Assembly: GCA_023392205.1 (NCBI GenBank)
Contig: JAEVZN010000279.1
Coordinates: forward strand, 1 to 23,112
DNA from: Pseudomonadota bacterium
GTDB lineage: Bacteria; Pseudomonadota; Alphaproteobacteria; Rhizobiales; Xanthobacteraceae
Direction of reading: 5' to 3'
DNA length: 23,112 bases
Shown here: in pieces, positions 1 to 7,638 of the stretch
Position numbering within the stretch: the stretch's first letter is position 1
Layout: each line of letters starts with the position of its first letter
Position numbers and translations under genes: made by a program
Notes under the pieces: generated by a model
The model's database searches: none
Told to the model about the DNA's origin: nothing
Seen by the model: only the letters and a program-made list of their open reading frames with translations

Positions 1-804
1 GTTCTCGACCGTGATCGACCGGACCGGTGACAGGCAGCGAACAACGCCACCTTGCGAAGCGATCAGCCGCACCATCCCCTGCACCAGCGCGCCCGTTCCG
101 CCCATGGCGAAATGCACACCCCAGCGCCGTTCCAGATGCGCGATCAGGCAATAGATCGAGGTCACGCTGAACGGATTGCCGCCGATCAGCAGCGGATGAA
201 AGCTCAGCACCTGCCGCAGACGTTCGCTGCCGATGTGGCGCGATACTTCGCCATAGACCGTGCGATAGCATTGCAGCTTCACGAGGTCCGGCGCGATGCG
301 CAGCATGTCGAAGAAGGACAGGAACGGGACATGGCCGAGTTCCTCGAAGCCCTTGCGGCAGGTGGCTTCGCTCATCGCCATGAAGCGCCGGTAGCCCTCC
401 AGATCGCCGGGCGACAATTGCGCCACCGCCCGCTCCATCTCATCGGCATTGCCGGAATAGTCGAAGATCTCGCCGTCATGAAAGCGGATGCGGTAGAAGG
501 GCGAGACCGGCCGCAGATCGATGTCGTCGGAGAATTTGCGTCCGCACAGGGACCACAGATCTTCGAACAGGTAGGGTGCGGTGACGATGGTCGGCCCGGC
601 ATCGAAAGTGAACCCATCCTGCCGGTAGACATAGGCGCGGCCGCCCGGCGCATCGAGCGCCTCGAAGACGGTGACGCGGTAGCCGCGTGCTCCGAGCCGG
701 ATGGCCGCCGCCAGTCCGCCGAACCCGCTGCCGATCACAACCGCATGTGGCCGGTCGTCGGGCTTGAGGTCTGTCGGTCCGCGATAGGAGGTGACATCCA
801 GCAT
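1..804 (-). CDS. crtI: Phytoene desaturase CrtI, N-terminal part (cut by window edge)
   Basis: CrtI is an FAD-dependent membrane-associated desaturase that converts phytoene to neurosporene or lycopene in carotenoid synthesis. The frame is open from the ATG at 804 to the window edge, giving 268 visible codons of a family usually about 500 aa long. I read the frame directly. Near the N-terminus is the dinucleotide-binding fold VVIGSGFGGLAAAIRL, followed by an acidic strand end (VTVFE) and the CrtI-typical FTFDAGPTIVT segment. The start lies 4 nt after the bchO stop, so it is the visible last gene of the minus-strand run dxs-cbbF-cbbP-bchO-crtI and is probably translationally coupled. The related desaturase CrtD is the main alternative. 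The DAGPTIVT context and the position in a photosynthesis cluster favour CrtI. The C-terminal half lies outside the window. Confidence 0.88.
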   Translation of the reverse strand, partial: MLDVTSYRGPTDLKPDDRPHAVVIGSGFGGLAAAIRLGARGYRVTVFEALDAPGGRAYVYRQDGFTFDAGPTIVTAPYLFEDLWSLCGRKFSDDIDLRPVSPFYRIRFHDGEIFDYSGNADEMERAVAQLSPGDLEGYRRFMAMSEATCRKGFEELGHVPFLSFFDMLRIAPDLVKLQCYRTVYGEVSRHIGSERLRQVLSFHPLLIGGNPFSVTSIYCLIAHLERRWGVHFAMGGTGALVQGMVRLIASQGGVVRCLSPVRSITVEN

Positions 805-808
805 GGCG

Positions 809-1705
809 CTAATCCGTCGCCGCGGGATGCAGGCCCGCGTCCTGTGCGGCCTTACGGATCAGCACGGCTACCTCCTCCGGGCGCTCCTCATGCGCCAGAT
901 GTCCGAGGCCACGCAGCGTGACGATCTCCGCATGCGGCAATATGCGCTTCACGCGTTGCGCGTCGGACGGACGGATCGTTTTGTCGTTCGATCCGACCAC
1001 CAGCATGAGCGGTGTTTTCAGTCTCGGCAGGATTTCGGAGAAGCGCCGCAGATCCCAGTTGGCCATCATGCCGAGCGCGGCCTCGACATGCGACGGCGTG
1101 CCGGCGAGCCTGCGGTAATAATCGACACCCTTGCGATCGAGCGTCGATCCGGTGCCGTCGACAAGTCGCTGGATCGCCTGCGGATCGCGTGCACGGCGGG
1201 CGAACAGGCCGGGGACAAAGGGAATCTGCACCATCAGTTTGGCAAGCGGCGCAAAGACCGCGCCGGCGGCCCCGCCGAGCGGCAATAACGCACCGTTCAG
1301 GCTGATGATCGCGCGCGGAGCGATGAGTTTCGACAGTGTCATCTGGATGGCCACGGCCGCCCCCGCAGAATGCCCGACGGCGATGTCCGGCGTGAGCGAC
1401 AATTCGCGCAGCAAGGACGCGATCGCGCGCGCCATTCCGGGCAGCGAGAGGAATTCGTGCGGCGGCTTTTGCGTGAAGCCGTGACCGGGAAGGTCCGGGT
1501 TGACGATGGTGAAATCACGCGCGAGCCGCGGCAGCAGGTCTCCATAGGAATGCGAGCTGGCGCCGGTGCCGTGAAGGAAGAGAATAACCGGGCCGCGTCC
1601 CATGACCTGGACATGCCAGTCCATCCCGGCCGCGCGCACGAAGCGGCTCGCCGCCCGGTTCGGCCAGTCGCGGCCATCACGCTCGAAGTCCAGACGGCCG
1701 TACAT
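809..1705 (-). CDS. bchO: BchO, magnesium-chelatase accessory alpha/beta-hydrolase
   Basis: 298 aa. BchO is an alpha/beta-hydrolase-fold protein found with the Mg-chelatase subunits in purple bacteria; its biochemical role is not firmly established. The N-terminus reads RDGRDWPNRAASRFV, then the oxyanion-type HGTGASSHS, then PDLPGHGFT, all characteristic of BchO. The nucleophile elbow is GHSAG, and a C-terminal GLGHLAHEE supplies the expected His. It lies 34 nt after cbbP and 4 nt before crtI, so it belongs to the cbb/dxs run. This position is unusual, because bchO normally follows bchI-bchD. Here bchID lie 8 kb away and are followed by a different hydrolase. Confidence 0.87.
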   Translation of the reverse strand: MYGRLDFERDGRDWPNRAASRFVRAAGMDWHVQVMGRGPVILFLHGTGASSHSYGDLLPRLARDFTIVNPDLPGHGFTQKPPHEFLSLPGMARAIASLLRELSLTPDIAVGHSAGAAVAIQMTLSKLIAPRAIISLNGALLPLGGAAGAVFAPLAKLMVQIPFVPGLFARRARDPQAIQRLVDGTGSTLDRKGVDYYRRLAGTPSHVEAALGMMANWDLRRFSEILPRLKTPLMLVVGSNDKTIRPSDAQRVKRILPHAEIVTLRGLGHLAHEERPEEVAVLIRKAAQDAGLHPAATD

Positions 1706-1739
1706 GCCTCGTTCCGTCGCGTTGCGTTTCCCACAGCGC

Positions 1740-2618
1740 TCATGACGTGAGCGCCTGCTTCTGCCGCTCGATCAGCCGCCAGATCATCGGTGTGAATATC
1801 AGTTGCATGGCCAGATCCATCTTGCCGCCGGAACAGACGATGGTGTTGGGCCGCGACATGAAGGAATCGCGCAGCATCGACAGCAGATAGGGAAAATCGA
1901 TGCCGCGCGGATCGGCGAAGCGGATGACCAGCATGCTCTCGTCGGGCGTCGGCACATGCCTTGCGATAAACGGGTTCGACGTATCGACCACCGGCACGCG
2001 CTGGAAGTTGATATGCGTGCGCGAGAATTGCGGGACGATGTAATGCACATAATCGTACATGCGCCGCAGGATCGTATCCGTGGTGGCTTCGGTGGAATAG
2101 CCGCGCGACGCACGGTCGCGATGCAGCTTCTGGATCCATTCAAGATTGACGACCGGGACGACGCCGATGCGCAGATCGGCATGGCGCCCGACATCCGTAT
2201 CGCCGTCGACGACCGCGCCATGCAGCCCTTCATAGAAAAGCAGGTCCGTGCCGGCCGGCAATTCCTCCCATGCGGTGAAGTTGCCGGGCTCCAGGCCATA
2301 GGGCGCGGCTTCCGCCTCATTGTGCAGATAATGCCGGATCCGGCCCGTGCCGTTTTCCGAATATTGCCGGAACAGATCGGCGAGTTCGGCAAAAAGGTTC
2401 GCTTCCGGCCCGAAATGGCTGAACAGCCGTCCGTCGCCCACAGGCGCTGCGAGCCGGGCGCGCATTTCCGTTCGGTTGTAGCGATGGAAACTGTCACCCT
2501 CGATAAAGGCGGCCTTGATCTTTTCCCGGCGAAAAATCTGCTCGAAGGTGCGCATGACAGATGTGGTGCCCGCACCAGAAGAGCCGGTAATCGCAATGAT
2601 CGGATGACGGACGGACAT
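1740..2618 (-). CDS. cbbP: Phosphoribulokinase (proteobacterial type)
   Basis: 292 aa. It phosphorylates ribulose 5-phosphate with ATP to ribulose 1,5-bisphosphate, the substrate of Rubisco, in the cytoplasm. The N-terminal P-loop is GSSGAGTTS at residues 12-20. It is followed by IEGDSFHRYNR (substrate and Mg region), a Walker-B-like LLFYEGLHG and the conserved VVPVVNLEWIQK. The length fits the bacterial octameric class (about 290 aa), not the longer cyanobacterial/plant class. Its ATG is 4 nt beyond the cbbF stop, so the two genes are almost certainly co-transcribed and coupled. This bacterial class is typically NADH-activated; that is family knowledge and is not visible here. Confidence 0.96.
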   Translation of the reverse strand: MSVRHPIIAITGSSGAGTTSVMRTFEQIFRREKIKAAFIEGDSFHRYNRTEMRARLAAPVGDGRLFSHFGPEANLFAELADLFRQYSENGTGRIRHYLHNEAEAAPYGLEPGNFTAWEELPAGTDLLFYEGLHGAVVDGDTDVGRHADLRIGVVPVVNLEWIQKLHRDRASRGYSTEATTDTILRRMYDYVHYIVPQFSRTHINFQRVPVVDTSNPFIARHVPTPDESMLVIRFADPRGIDFPYLLSMLRDSFMSRPNTIVCSGGKMDLAMQLIFTPMIWRLIERQKQALTS

Positions 2619-2622
2619 TGCA

Positions 2623-3699
2623 TCAGTTCACGTTACGGAATAGCCCGCGCGCGCCGAATAGCGGGGCATTGTAGGTCTCCTCGGGATCGCGGCAATAACG
2701 CTCGATGCGCTCCACCTCATCGGAGGCGCCGAATATCAGCGGCACGCGCTGATGCAGACTTGTCGGCACCATATCGAGAATGCGCTCGCGGCCGGTCCCG
2801 GCACGGCCGGATGCCTGCTCGAACAGCATGGCGATCGGGCTCGCCTCGTAGAGCAGGCGCAGCCGCCCGTTGCGTGTCCGGTCACGGGTGTCGCGCGGAT
2901 ACAGAAAGACACCGCCACGCATCAGGATCCGGTGCGCCTCCACCACCAGCGAGCCGACCCAGCGCATGTTGAAATCCTTTTCCCGCACGCCGATCTTGCC
3001 GGCCAGGCATTCGTCGATATAGCGGCGGATGGCAGGCTCCCAGAACCGGCTGTTGGAGGCGTTGATGGCAAATTCGGACGTACAGGAATCGATCCGGATA
3101 TCCTCGTGGGTGAGCACGAACTCGCCGCGGTCCGGCTCAAGCGTGAAGCCGTGTACCCCCGCACCGAAACTCAGCACCAGCATGACCGCAGGGCCGTACA
3201 GCGCATAACCGGCGGCTGCCTGATGCAGACCCGATTGCAGATAGTCCTCAGCCTCGGCGTCGTAACCCGGACGCGCCGCAGCCAGGATGGAGAAAATGCT
3301 GCCGACAGGTACATTCACGTCGATATTCGATGAGCCGTCGAGGGGATCGAAGACCAGAAGATAGGATCCCCTGCGATAATCCTTCGCAATGCGACAGGGT
3401 TCATCCATCTCTTCCGACAGCAATCCCGACAGCGTGCCATGTGCCTGTGTCGCACGGATGAAGATGTCGTTCGCCACGACATCGAGCTTATGTTGTATAT
3501 CGCCGTCCAGATTGACGTGCCCGCTATGGCCGTGAAAGCCGTCGATCGCACCCTGCGCCAGCAACCGGGCGATCGCCCGGCAGGCCACCGCGATATCGAG
3601 AACGAGCGTTTGCAACTCCGACGCAATCGCGCGATTAGGACCGGACGCATCCGCGAGGAATTGCTCGAGCGTGACACGGTCGGCGCGCTTCGACAGCAA
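2623..3699 (-). CDS. cbbF: Fructose-1,6-bisphosphatase, class I (Calvin cycle)
   Basis: 358 aa with the start chosen here. It hydrolyses fructose 1,6-bisphosphate, and possibly sedoheptulose 1,7-bisphosphate, in the Calvin cycle. Metal- and phosphate-binding motifs are SEE (95-97) and FDPLDGSS (117-124); FNMRWVGSLVVE and a C-terminal RVPLIFGA segment are also present. I place the start at a TTG (3699-3697). It has a strong AGGGGAG 8 nt upstream, and the coding frame upstream of it contains no ATG that is not buried inside dxs. The open frame runs upstream to 4275, but that stretch overlaps dxs in another frame and does not look like the family. The stop is 4 nt before cbbP. The gene lies 68 nt downstream of dxs. 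Confidence 0.93.
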   Translation of the reverse strand: MLSKRADRVTLEQFLADASGPNRAIASELQTLVLDIAVACRAIARLLAQGAIDGFHGHSGHVNLDGDIQHKLDVVANDIFIRATQAHGTLSGLLSEEMDEPCRIAKDYRRGSYLLVFDPLDGSSNIDVNVPVGSIFSILAAARPGYDAEAEDYLQSGLHQAAAGYALYGPAVMLVLSFGAGVHGFTLEPDRGEFVLTHEDIRIDSCTSEFAINASNSRFWEPAIRRYIDECLAGKIGVREKDFNMRWVGSLVVEAHRILMRGGVFLYPRDTRDRTRNGRLRLLYEASPIAMLFEQASGRAGTGRERILDMVPTSLHQRVPLIFGASDEVERIERYCRDPEETYNAPLFGARGLFRNVN

Positions 3700-3767
3700 G
3701 TGCCACTCTCCCCTTTCGCTCTCGCCCGCAACGCGTGAGCACTGAGTTTGCAGCAGACCCGGCACCT

Positions 3768-5693
3768 TCAGGCACGCAATTTCGACGCGGCGTCCAGGTC
3801 CAGCCCGAGTGCGTCGAAAACCGTTGTTACGATACCATGCGCATCCAGTCCGGCCCTGGCATACATGGCGACAGGTGAATCCTGATCGATGAATGCATCC
3901 GGCAACACCATGCAGCGTATCTTCAGACCGCGGTCGAGCATACCGCGCTGCGCCAGAAATTGCAGGACTTGCGATCCAAATCCGCCGATCGATCCTTCCT
4001 CCACGGTTATCAGCACTTCGTGTTCTCGTGCCAGCCGCTTCACAAGCTCGGTGTCCAGCGGCTTTGCGAAACGTGAATCTGCAATCGTTGTTGTCAGTCC
4101 GAGGCGCGCCAGTTGCTCGGCCGCTGTCCTGCAATCGGCAAGCCGCGTCCCCAGCGACAGGAGCGCCACACTGGTTCCCTCGCGAATGATGCGGCCGCGT
4201 CCGCTTTCCAGTGGCATTCCGGCCTCCGGCATCTCCACCCCTTCGCCGTCGCCCCGCGGATAGCGGAACGCGCACGGTCCGTCATCGAGAGCGGCGGCGG
4301 TCGCAACCATGTGGACAAGTTCGGCTTCGTCGGCTGCGGCCATCAGCACGAAACCCGGAAGGCAGCCCAGATAGGCCAGATCGAACGAGCCCGCATGTGT
4401 CGGCCCGTCGGCACCCACAAGGCCCGCACGGTCGATGGCGAAGCGAACCGGCAATTTCTGGATCGCGACATCGTGCACGATCTGGTCATAGGCACGCTGC
4501 AGGAAGGTCGAATAGATCGCCGCGAAGGGCTTCATGCCGTCCGCCGCCAGCCCGGCGGCGAAGGTGACGGCATGCTGCTCGGCAATCCCGACATCGAATG
4601 TCCGCTCCGGAAATTGCTTCTGGAAAATATCGATCCCGGTGCCGCCGGGCATCGCCGCAGTGATTCCGACGATGCGCGAATCCTTCTGCGCCTCTTTCAC
4701 AAGGCTTTCGCCGAACACTTTCGTGTAGGACGGCGCGTTGGCTTTGGCCTTGACCTGCTTGCCGGTTGCCACGTCGAACTTGACCACGCCGTGATATCTG
4801 TCCACGGCAGCTTCCGCGGGCGCATAGCCCTTGCCCTTCTCCGTCACGACGTGAACGAGTATCGGACCGTTCGGCGCATCGCGCACATTGCGCAGCACCG
4901 GCAGCAGATGATCGAAATCGTGCCCGTCTATCGGCCCAACATAATAGAAGCCCAGTTCCTCGAACAGCGTGCCGCCGGTCCAGAAATTGCGCGCAAAAGC
5001 TTCCGTGCGCGCCGCCTGCCCGGCGAAATATTTCGGCAACATCTTCGAGATCTGCTTGAGGATCTCCCGCACCGACAGATAGGTCCGCCCGGAAATGGCG
5101 CGCGCCAGATAGGACGACATCGCGCCGACAGGGGGTGCGATCGACATATCGTTGTCATTGAGAATCACGATGAGCCGCTGATCCATGGCGCCGGCATTGT
5201 TCATCGCCTCATAGGCCATACCGGCCGACATTGCGCCGTCGCCGATCACACACACGACATTATTCGTTTCGCCCTTCAGGTCGCGCGCGACGGCCATGCC
5301 GAGACCGGCGGAAATCGAGGTCGACGAATGCGCGGCGCCGAACGGATCGTAGGCGCTCTCGCTGCGCTTGGTGAATCCCGAAAGACCACCGCCTTGCCGT
5401 AACGTGCGGATACGGTCGCGGCGGCCGGTCAGAATCTTGTGCGGATAGGCCTGATGCCCGACATCCCAGATCAGGCGGTCGTCCGGTGTGTTGAAAACGT
5501 AATGCAGCGCCACGGTGAGTTCGACCACCCCGAGACCTGCGCCGAGATGCCCGCCGGTGACAGCGACTGCATCGATGGTCTCTTTACGCAATTCGTCCGC
5601 GACCCGAAGGAGATCGCTTTCGGAGATCTGCCGCAGATCGTTGGGCTCGCGAATGCTGTCCAGCAGGCGTCCCGCGTCACGTGTCTGTGCCAT
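3768..5693 (-). CDS. dxs: 1-deoxy-D-xylulose-5-phosphate synthase
   Basis: 641 aa. This thiamine-diphosphate enzyme condenses pyruvate with glyceraldehyde 3-phosphate in the first step of the MEP isoprenoid pathway, which supplies carotenoids, the bacteriochlorophyll tail and quinones. Visible motifs are GGHLGAGLG with His49, the TPP/Mg motif GDGAMSAG...NDNDMS, the catalytic-Glu motif [10 protein letters not shown], and a C-terminal transketolase-like domain. The ATG at 5693 puts the key His at residue 49, as in E. coli Dxs. The open frame extends to an ATG at 5882, but that lies at the predicted transcription start and encodes nothing family-like. The Shine-Dalgarno is poor. The leader is about 180 nt. 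Calvin-cycle neighbours follow on the same strand. Phototrophs often keep more than one dxs, so this may be the photosynthesis-dedicated copy. Confidence 0.95.
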   Translation of the reverse strand: MAQTRDAGRLLDSIREPNDLRQISESDLLRVADELRKETIDAVAVTGGHLGAGLGVVELTVALHYVFNTPDDRLIWDVGHQAYPHKILTGRRDRIRTLRQGGGLSGFTKRSESAYDPFGAAHSSTSISAGLGMAVARDLKGETNNVVCVIGDGAMSAGMAYEAMNNAGAMDQRLIVILNDNDMSIAPPVGAMSSYLARAISGRTYLSVREILKQISKMLPKYFAGQAARTEAFARNFWTGGTLFEELGFYYVGPIDGHDFDHLLPVLRNVRDAPNGPILVHVVTEKGKGYAPAEAAVDRYHGVVKFDVATGKQVKAKANAPSYTKVFGESLVKEAQKDSRIVGITAAMPGGTGIDIFQKQFPERTFDVGIAEQHAVTFAAGLAADGMKPFAAIYSTFLQRAYDQIVHDVAIQKLPVRFAIDRAGLVGADGPTHAGSFDLAYLGCLPGFVLMAAADEAELVHMVATAAALDDGPCAFRYPRGDGEGVEMPEAGMPLESGRGRIIREGTSVALLSLGTRLADCRTAAEQLARLGLTTTIADSRFAKPLDTELVKRLAREHEVLITVEEGSIGGFGSQVLQFLAQRGMLDRGLKIRCMVLPDAFIDQDSPVAMYARAGLDAHGIVTTVFDALGLDLDAASKLRA

Positions 5694-5881
5694 GAAAGCC
5701 AATCGCGTGCGGCCAAGGAGGCCGCGATTACGACCCTCCTGGTTCGGGCAGCCGCCGGTTCTCGTGTTGCCTCCGTGGGATATCCCGGAGCAGGTTGCCG
5801 CTCCGGCCCGGAAGCACAGCGAGACAGGGGCGCCCTGCCGCTTCTGCACCGCGTCTGACGAAAGTAACGTCCATACTGCCA

Positions 5882-5911
5882 ATCATACACGATTGACAGT
5901 CGATGTGTCAT
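5882..5911 (-). promoter_or_regulatory. Predicted sigma-70-type promoter of the dxs-cbbF-cbbP-bchO-crtI run
   Basis: On the minus strand a -35 hexamer ATGACA (5911-5906) is separated by 18 nt from a -10 hexamer TATGAT (5887-5882). Each matches consensus at five of six positions. Transcription would start near 5875, giving a leader of about 180 nt before the dxs ATG. The -35 element lies inside the TGT-N12-ACA palindrome, a geometry expected for repression by steric exclusion. The promoter is read from sequence only. Confidence 0.55.
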
Positions 5912-5923
5912 TTTAAATTGACA
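5906..5923. promoter_or_regulatory. PpsR/CrtJ-type box TGT-N12-ACA upstream of dxs
   Basis: TGTCATTTTAAATTGACA is a near-perfect palindrome that fits the TGT-N12-ACA consensus of PpsR/CrtJ, the redox- and light-responsive repressor of bch, crt and puc genes in purple bacteria. Symmetry extends two bases further on each side. It overlaps the predicted -35 hexamer of dxs and the stop codon of the upstream cbbY2. The ppsR gene itself is not in the window. A second imperfect inverted repeat (TGTCAATC, 6 nt, GATTGGCA; minus strand) lies just downstream, across the -10. Confidence 0.75.
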
Positions 5924-6729
5924 CATTTTTCCGCTTGATTGTGCAACGCAGCAGGTCCCCGCGCCTCGTTCAATCGCCCTAGAACGCGCTCGACCTCAGC
6001 CAGGCCGAGCATGGGCGCGCCGCCAATGCGCGCTGATTCTGCGGGTGTAAGCGGCTGATCGGGCGCTCCTAGGCTGCCGAGAACCAGATCGGCGCGCGAG
6101 AAGTCCTGACCCCGGGTCCATCGGCTCGGCGTGGCGATGGCCGCAAGGCCGGCGGATTTGGCGGCGGCGACACCGTTGCAGGAATCCTCGAATGCGACGC
6201 TATGCTCCGGGCTGACGCCGAGCATCGAGACTACCAGAAGATAGAGGTCCGGGGCCGGCTTCTTGCGCGCCACCAGATCAGCTGAGACCACGGCATCGAA
6301 GGCCGCTCCGGCCTCGCGACCGAAGGCGGATGCGATCAGGGGCTGCACATTCGCGGATTGGGAGGTGGCGGCAAAACCGATCTTCACGCCCGCCTGTCGC
6401 GCTTCATCGATCAGCCGCGCCACGCCGGGCCGCAGCCGCACCATGTTGCCCCCGATCAGGTCGCCATAGATGCGGGTTTTCTCGCGATGGATGGCCGGCA
6501 ACAGCCTGCGCCAGCGCAATTTCTGCAACTCGGAAACGGGACGTGAATCGATGTAATGCTCGATGCGCGCCGCGCCGCCGGAAATATTCAGAAGCTCGGA
6601 ATACAGATCCGCGGGCCATTCCCAGCCCAGTTCGAATTCCAGAAACGCCTGATTGAAGGCGCGCCGGTGCAGTTCTTCCGTATCGACCAGCGTGCCGTCA
6701 ACATCGAAAACCAGTGCTTCGAGTGCCAT
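5908..6729 (-). CDS. CbbY-like HAD phosphatase, second copy
   Basis: 273 aa, haloacid-dehalogenase superfamily, related to CbbY, which dephosphorylates xylulose 1,5-bisphosphate, a misfire inhibitor of Rubisco. The N-terminus has DVDGT with nucleophile Asp9 and acid/base Asp11. Motif II Ser/Thr (AATSQS), motif III KKPAPD and motif IV FEDSCNG are intact, so it is probably active. Compared with the neighbouring copy, the substrate-loop GGKER is replaced by GGAAR (Lys53 and Glu54 lost), and the C-terminus is about 25 aa longer, so specificity may differ. Its ATG overlaps the upstream copy's stop (TGATG). Its last codons run into the PpsR-type box, and its stop lies inside that box. Confidence 0.85.
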   Translation of the reverse strand: MALEALVFDVDGTLVDTEELHRRAFNQAFLEFELGWEWPADLYSELLNISGGAARIEHYIDSRPVSELQKLRWRRLLPAIHREKTRIYGDLIGGNMVRLRPGVARLIDEARQAGVKIGFAATSQSANVQPLIASAFGREAGAAFDAVVSADLVARKKPAPDLYLLVVSMLGVSPEHSVAFEDSCNGVAAAKSAGLAAIATPSRWTRGQDFSRADLVLGSLGAPDQPLTPAESARIGGAPMLGLAEVERVLGRLNEARGPAALHNQAEKCVNLK

Positions 6730-7463
6730 CAGGCAGCCTCCGGATGTTGCATCGGCCAATGGGCATGTTCGTTTCTGACAAGCTGAAGGAGATGCATCTC
6801 GTCGAACCCCGGAATCAGCATGTCGGCCGCCGACAAGTCGTCGCGCAGCGTCCATTGCGTTGGCGAGACCACGGTGAAAATCCCGGCGGCCTTGGCAGCA
6901 TTCACGCCATTCGCGGAATCCTCGAATGCCGCGCAATGCGCGGGGCGCGTTTGCAGGCGTGTCAGCGCCAGTTCGTAGATGTCGGGCGCGGGCTTCTTCG
7001 CCTCGACCTGATCGCCGCATGCGATCACATCGAACCATCCGCATGATTCGATACCAAAGCTGCCGGCCAGCAATGCATCGATATTGCTGCGGGTTGTGGT
7101 CGAGGCGATGGCAAGCCGCAATCCGCTCTCGCGCGCCTCGCGCAACAGCCGCGCAATGCCGGGCCGCACGCTCAGGCCGCCACTCGCAATCCGCGCCGTA
7201 TAATGCCGCGTCTTGCTGGCATGAATGGCGGGGATGAGTTCCAGCGTGGCCGCTGTCTTCTCCTCGGGCCAGCCGAGGCTGCGGATATAATAGACGAGAC
7301 GCTCCTTCCCGCCGGCAATCCTCAGCAGGTCCATATAGAGCCGCCGGGTCCAGTTCCAGTGCAGGTCGTGGTCGGCAAAGGCGAGATTGAAAGCCTGGCG
7401 GTGCCCCTCCTCGGTATCGGCGAGGGTGCCGTCCACATCGAAGATCAGCGCGCGGAGAGTCAT
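6729..7463 (-). CDS. cbbY: CbbY, xylulose-1,5-bisphosphate phosphatase (first copy)
   Basis: 244 aa with the ATG at 7463, which begins MTLRALIFDVDGTLADTEE as the family does. An in-frame ATG at 7532 would add a basic tail unlike CbbY and reach into the divergent promoter region. HAD motifs are DVDGT (Asp9, Asp11), ASTTTRSN, KKPAPDIY and FEDSANG. The CbbY-typical loop GGKER is present at 51-55. Family role: removal of xylulose 1,5-bisphosphate, which blocks Rubisco. It is the first gene of the minus-strand run, divergent from the LysR regulator 175 nt away, and it overlaps cbbY2 by one base. Confidence 0.87.
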   Translation of the reverse strand: MTLRALIFDVDGTLADTEEGHRQAFNLAFADHDLHWNWTRRLYMDLLRIAGGKERLVYYIRSLGWPEEKTAATLELIPAIHASKTRHYTARIASGGLSVRPGIARLLREARESGLRLAIASTTTRSNIDALLAGSFGIESCGWFDVIACGDQVEAKKPAPDIYELALTRLQTRPAHCAAFEDSANGVNAAKAAGIFTVVSPTQWTLRDDLSAADMLIPGFDEMHLLQLVRNEHAHWPMQHPEAA

Positions 7464-7590
7464 GGCATCACTTGGATGACGTTCGGACCGGCGCAAGACC
7501 GTGCGTCTTCGGGTCGTTTGCAGATTTGGCAATATCCAGCATGCGCCCGCGTCCTGTCCCGGCGGGTAGAATTAGACGCGGCCACTTCCA

Positions 7591-7625
7591 TAAACTCTAT
7601 TAAATAGATATTATGCTTTGCATAA
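7591..7625. promoter_or_regulatory. LysR-type operator candidates between cbbY and cbbR
   Basis: Within the 175-nt divergent region are an AT-rich palindrome CTATTAAATAG (7597-7607) and TTATGCTTTGCATAA (7611-7625), with six-base arms around three bases, which satisfies the LysR T-N11-A rule. TAA-N7-TAA at 7591-7603 also fits the TNA-N7-TNA pattern described for CbbR. A possible -10 TATTAT (7609-7614) for cbbR overlaps, consistent with autoregulation. This is sequence inference only. Confidence 0.5.
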
Positions 7626-7638
7626 GGAATGACTATCG

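Noticed and set aside
1803..2972. 389-aa plus-strand open frame across cbbP and cbbF
   Set aside because: It spans the antisense of two well-defined genes and shows no domain.
3700..4275. N-terminal extension of cbbF to an ATG at 4275
   Set aside because: It lies inside dxs in a different frame, is Arg-rich and unlike the FBPase family; a TTG with a strong ribosome site explains the start.
4113..5402. 429-aa plus-strand open frame opposite dxs
   Set aside because: Antisense shadow of the conserved dxs gene with shadow-type composition.
5694..5882. 63-residue N-terminal extension of Dxs
   Set aside because: The ATG at 5882 lies at the predicted -10, and the extension is unlike Dxs; the ATG at 5693 places the key His at residue 49 as in E. 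coli.
5933..5946. Possible FNR/FnrL site (TTGAT followed by CAAC)
   Set aside because: Only the left half matches TTGAT-N4-ATCAA; too weak, and it lies within the cbbY2 coding region.
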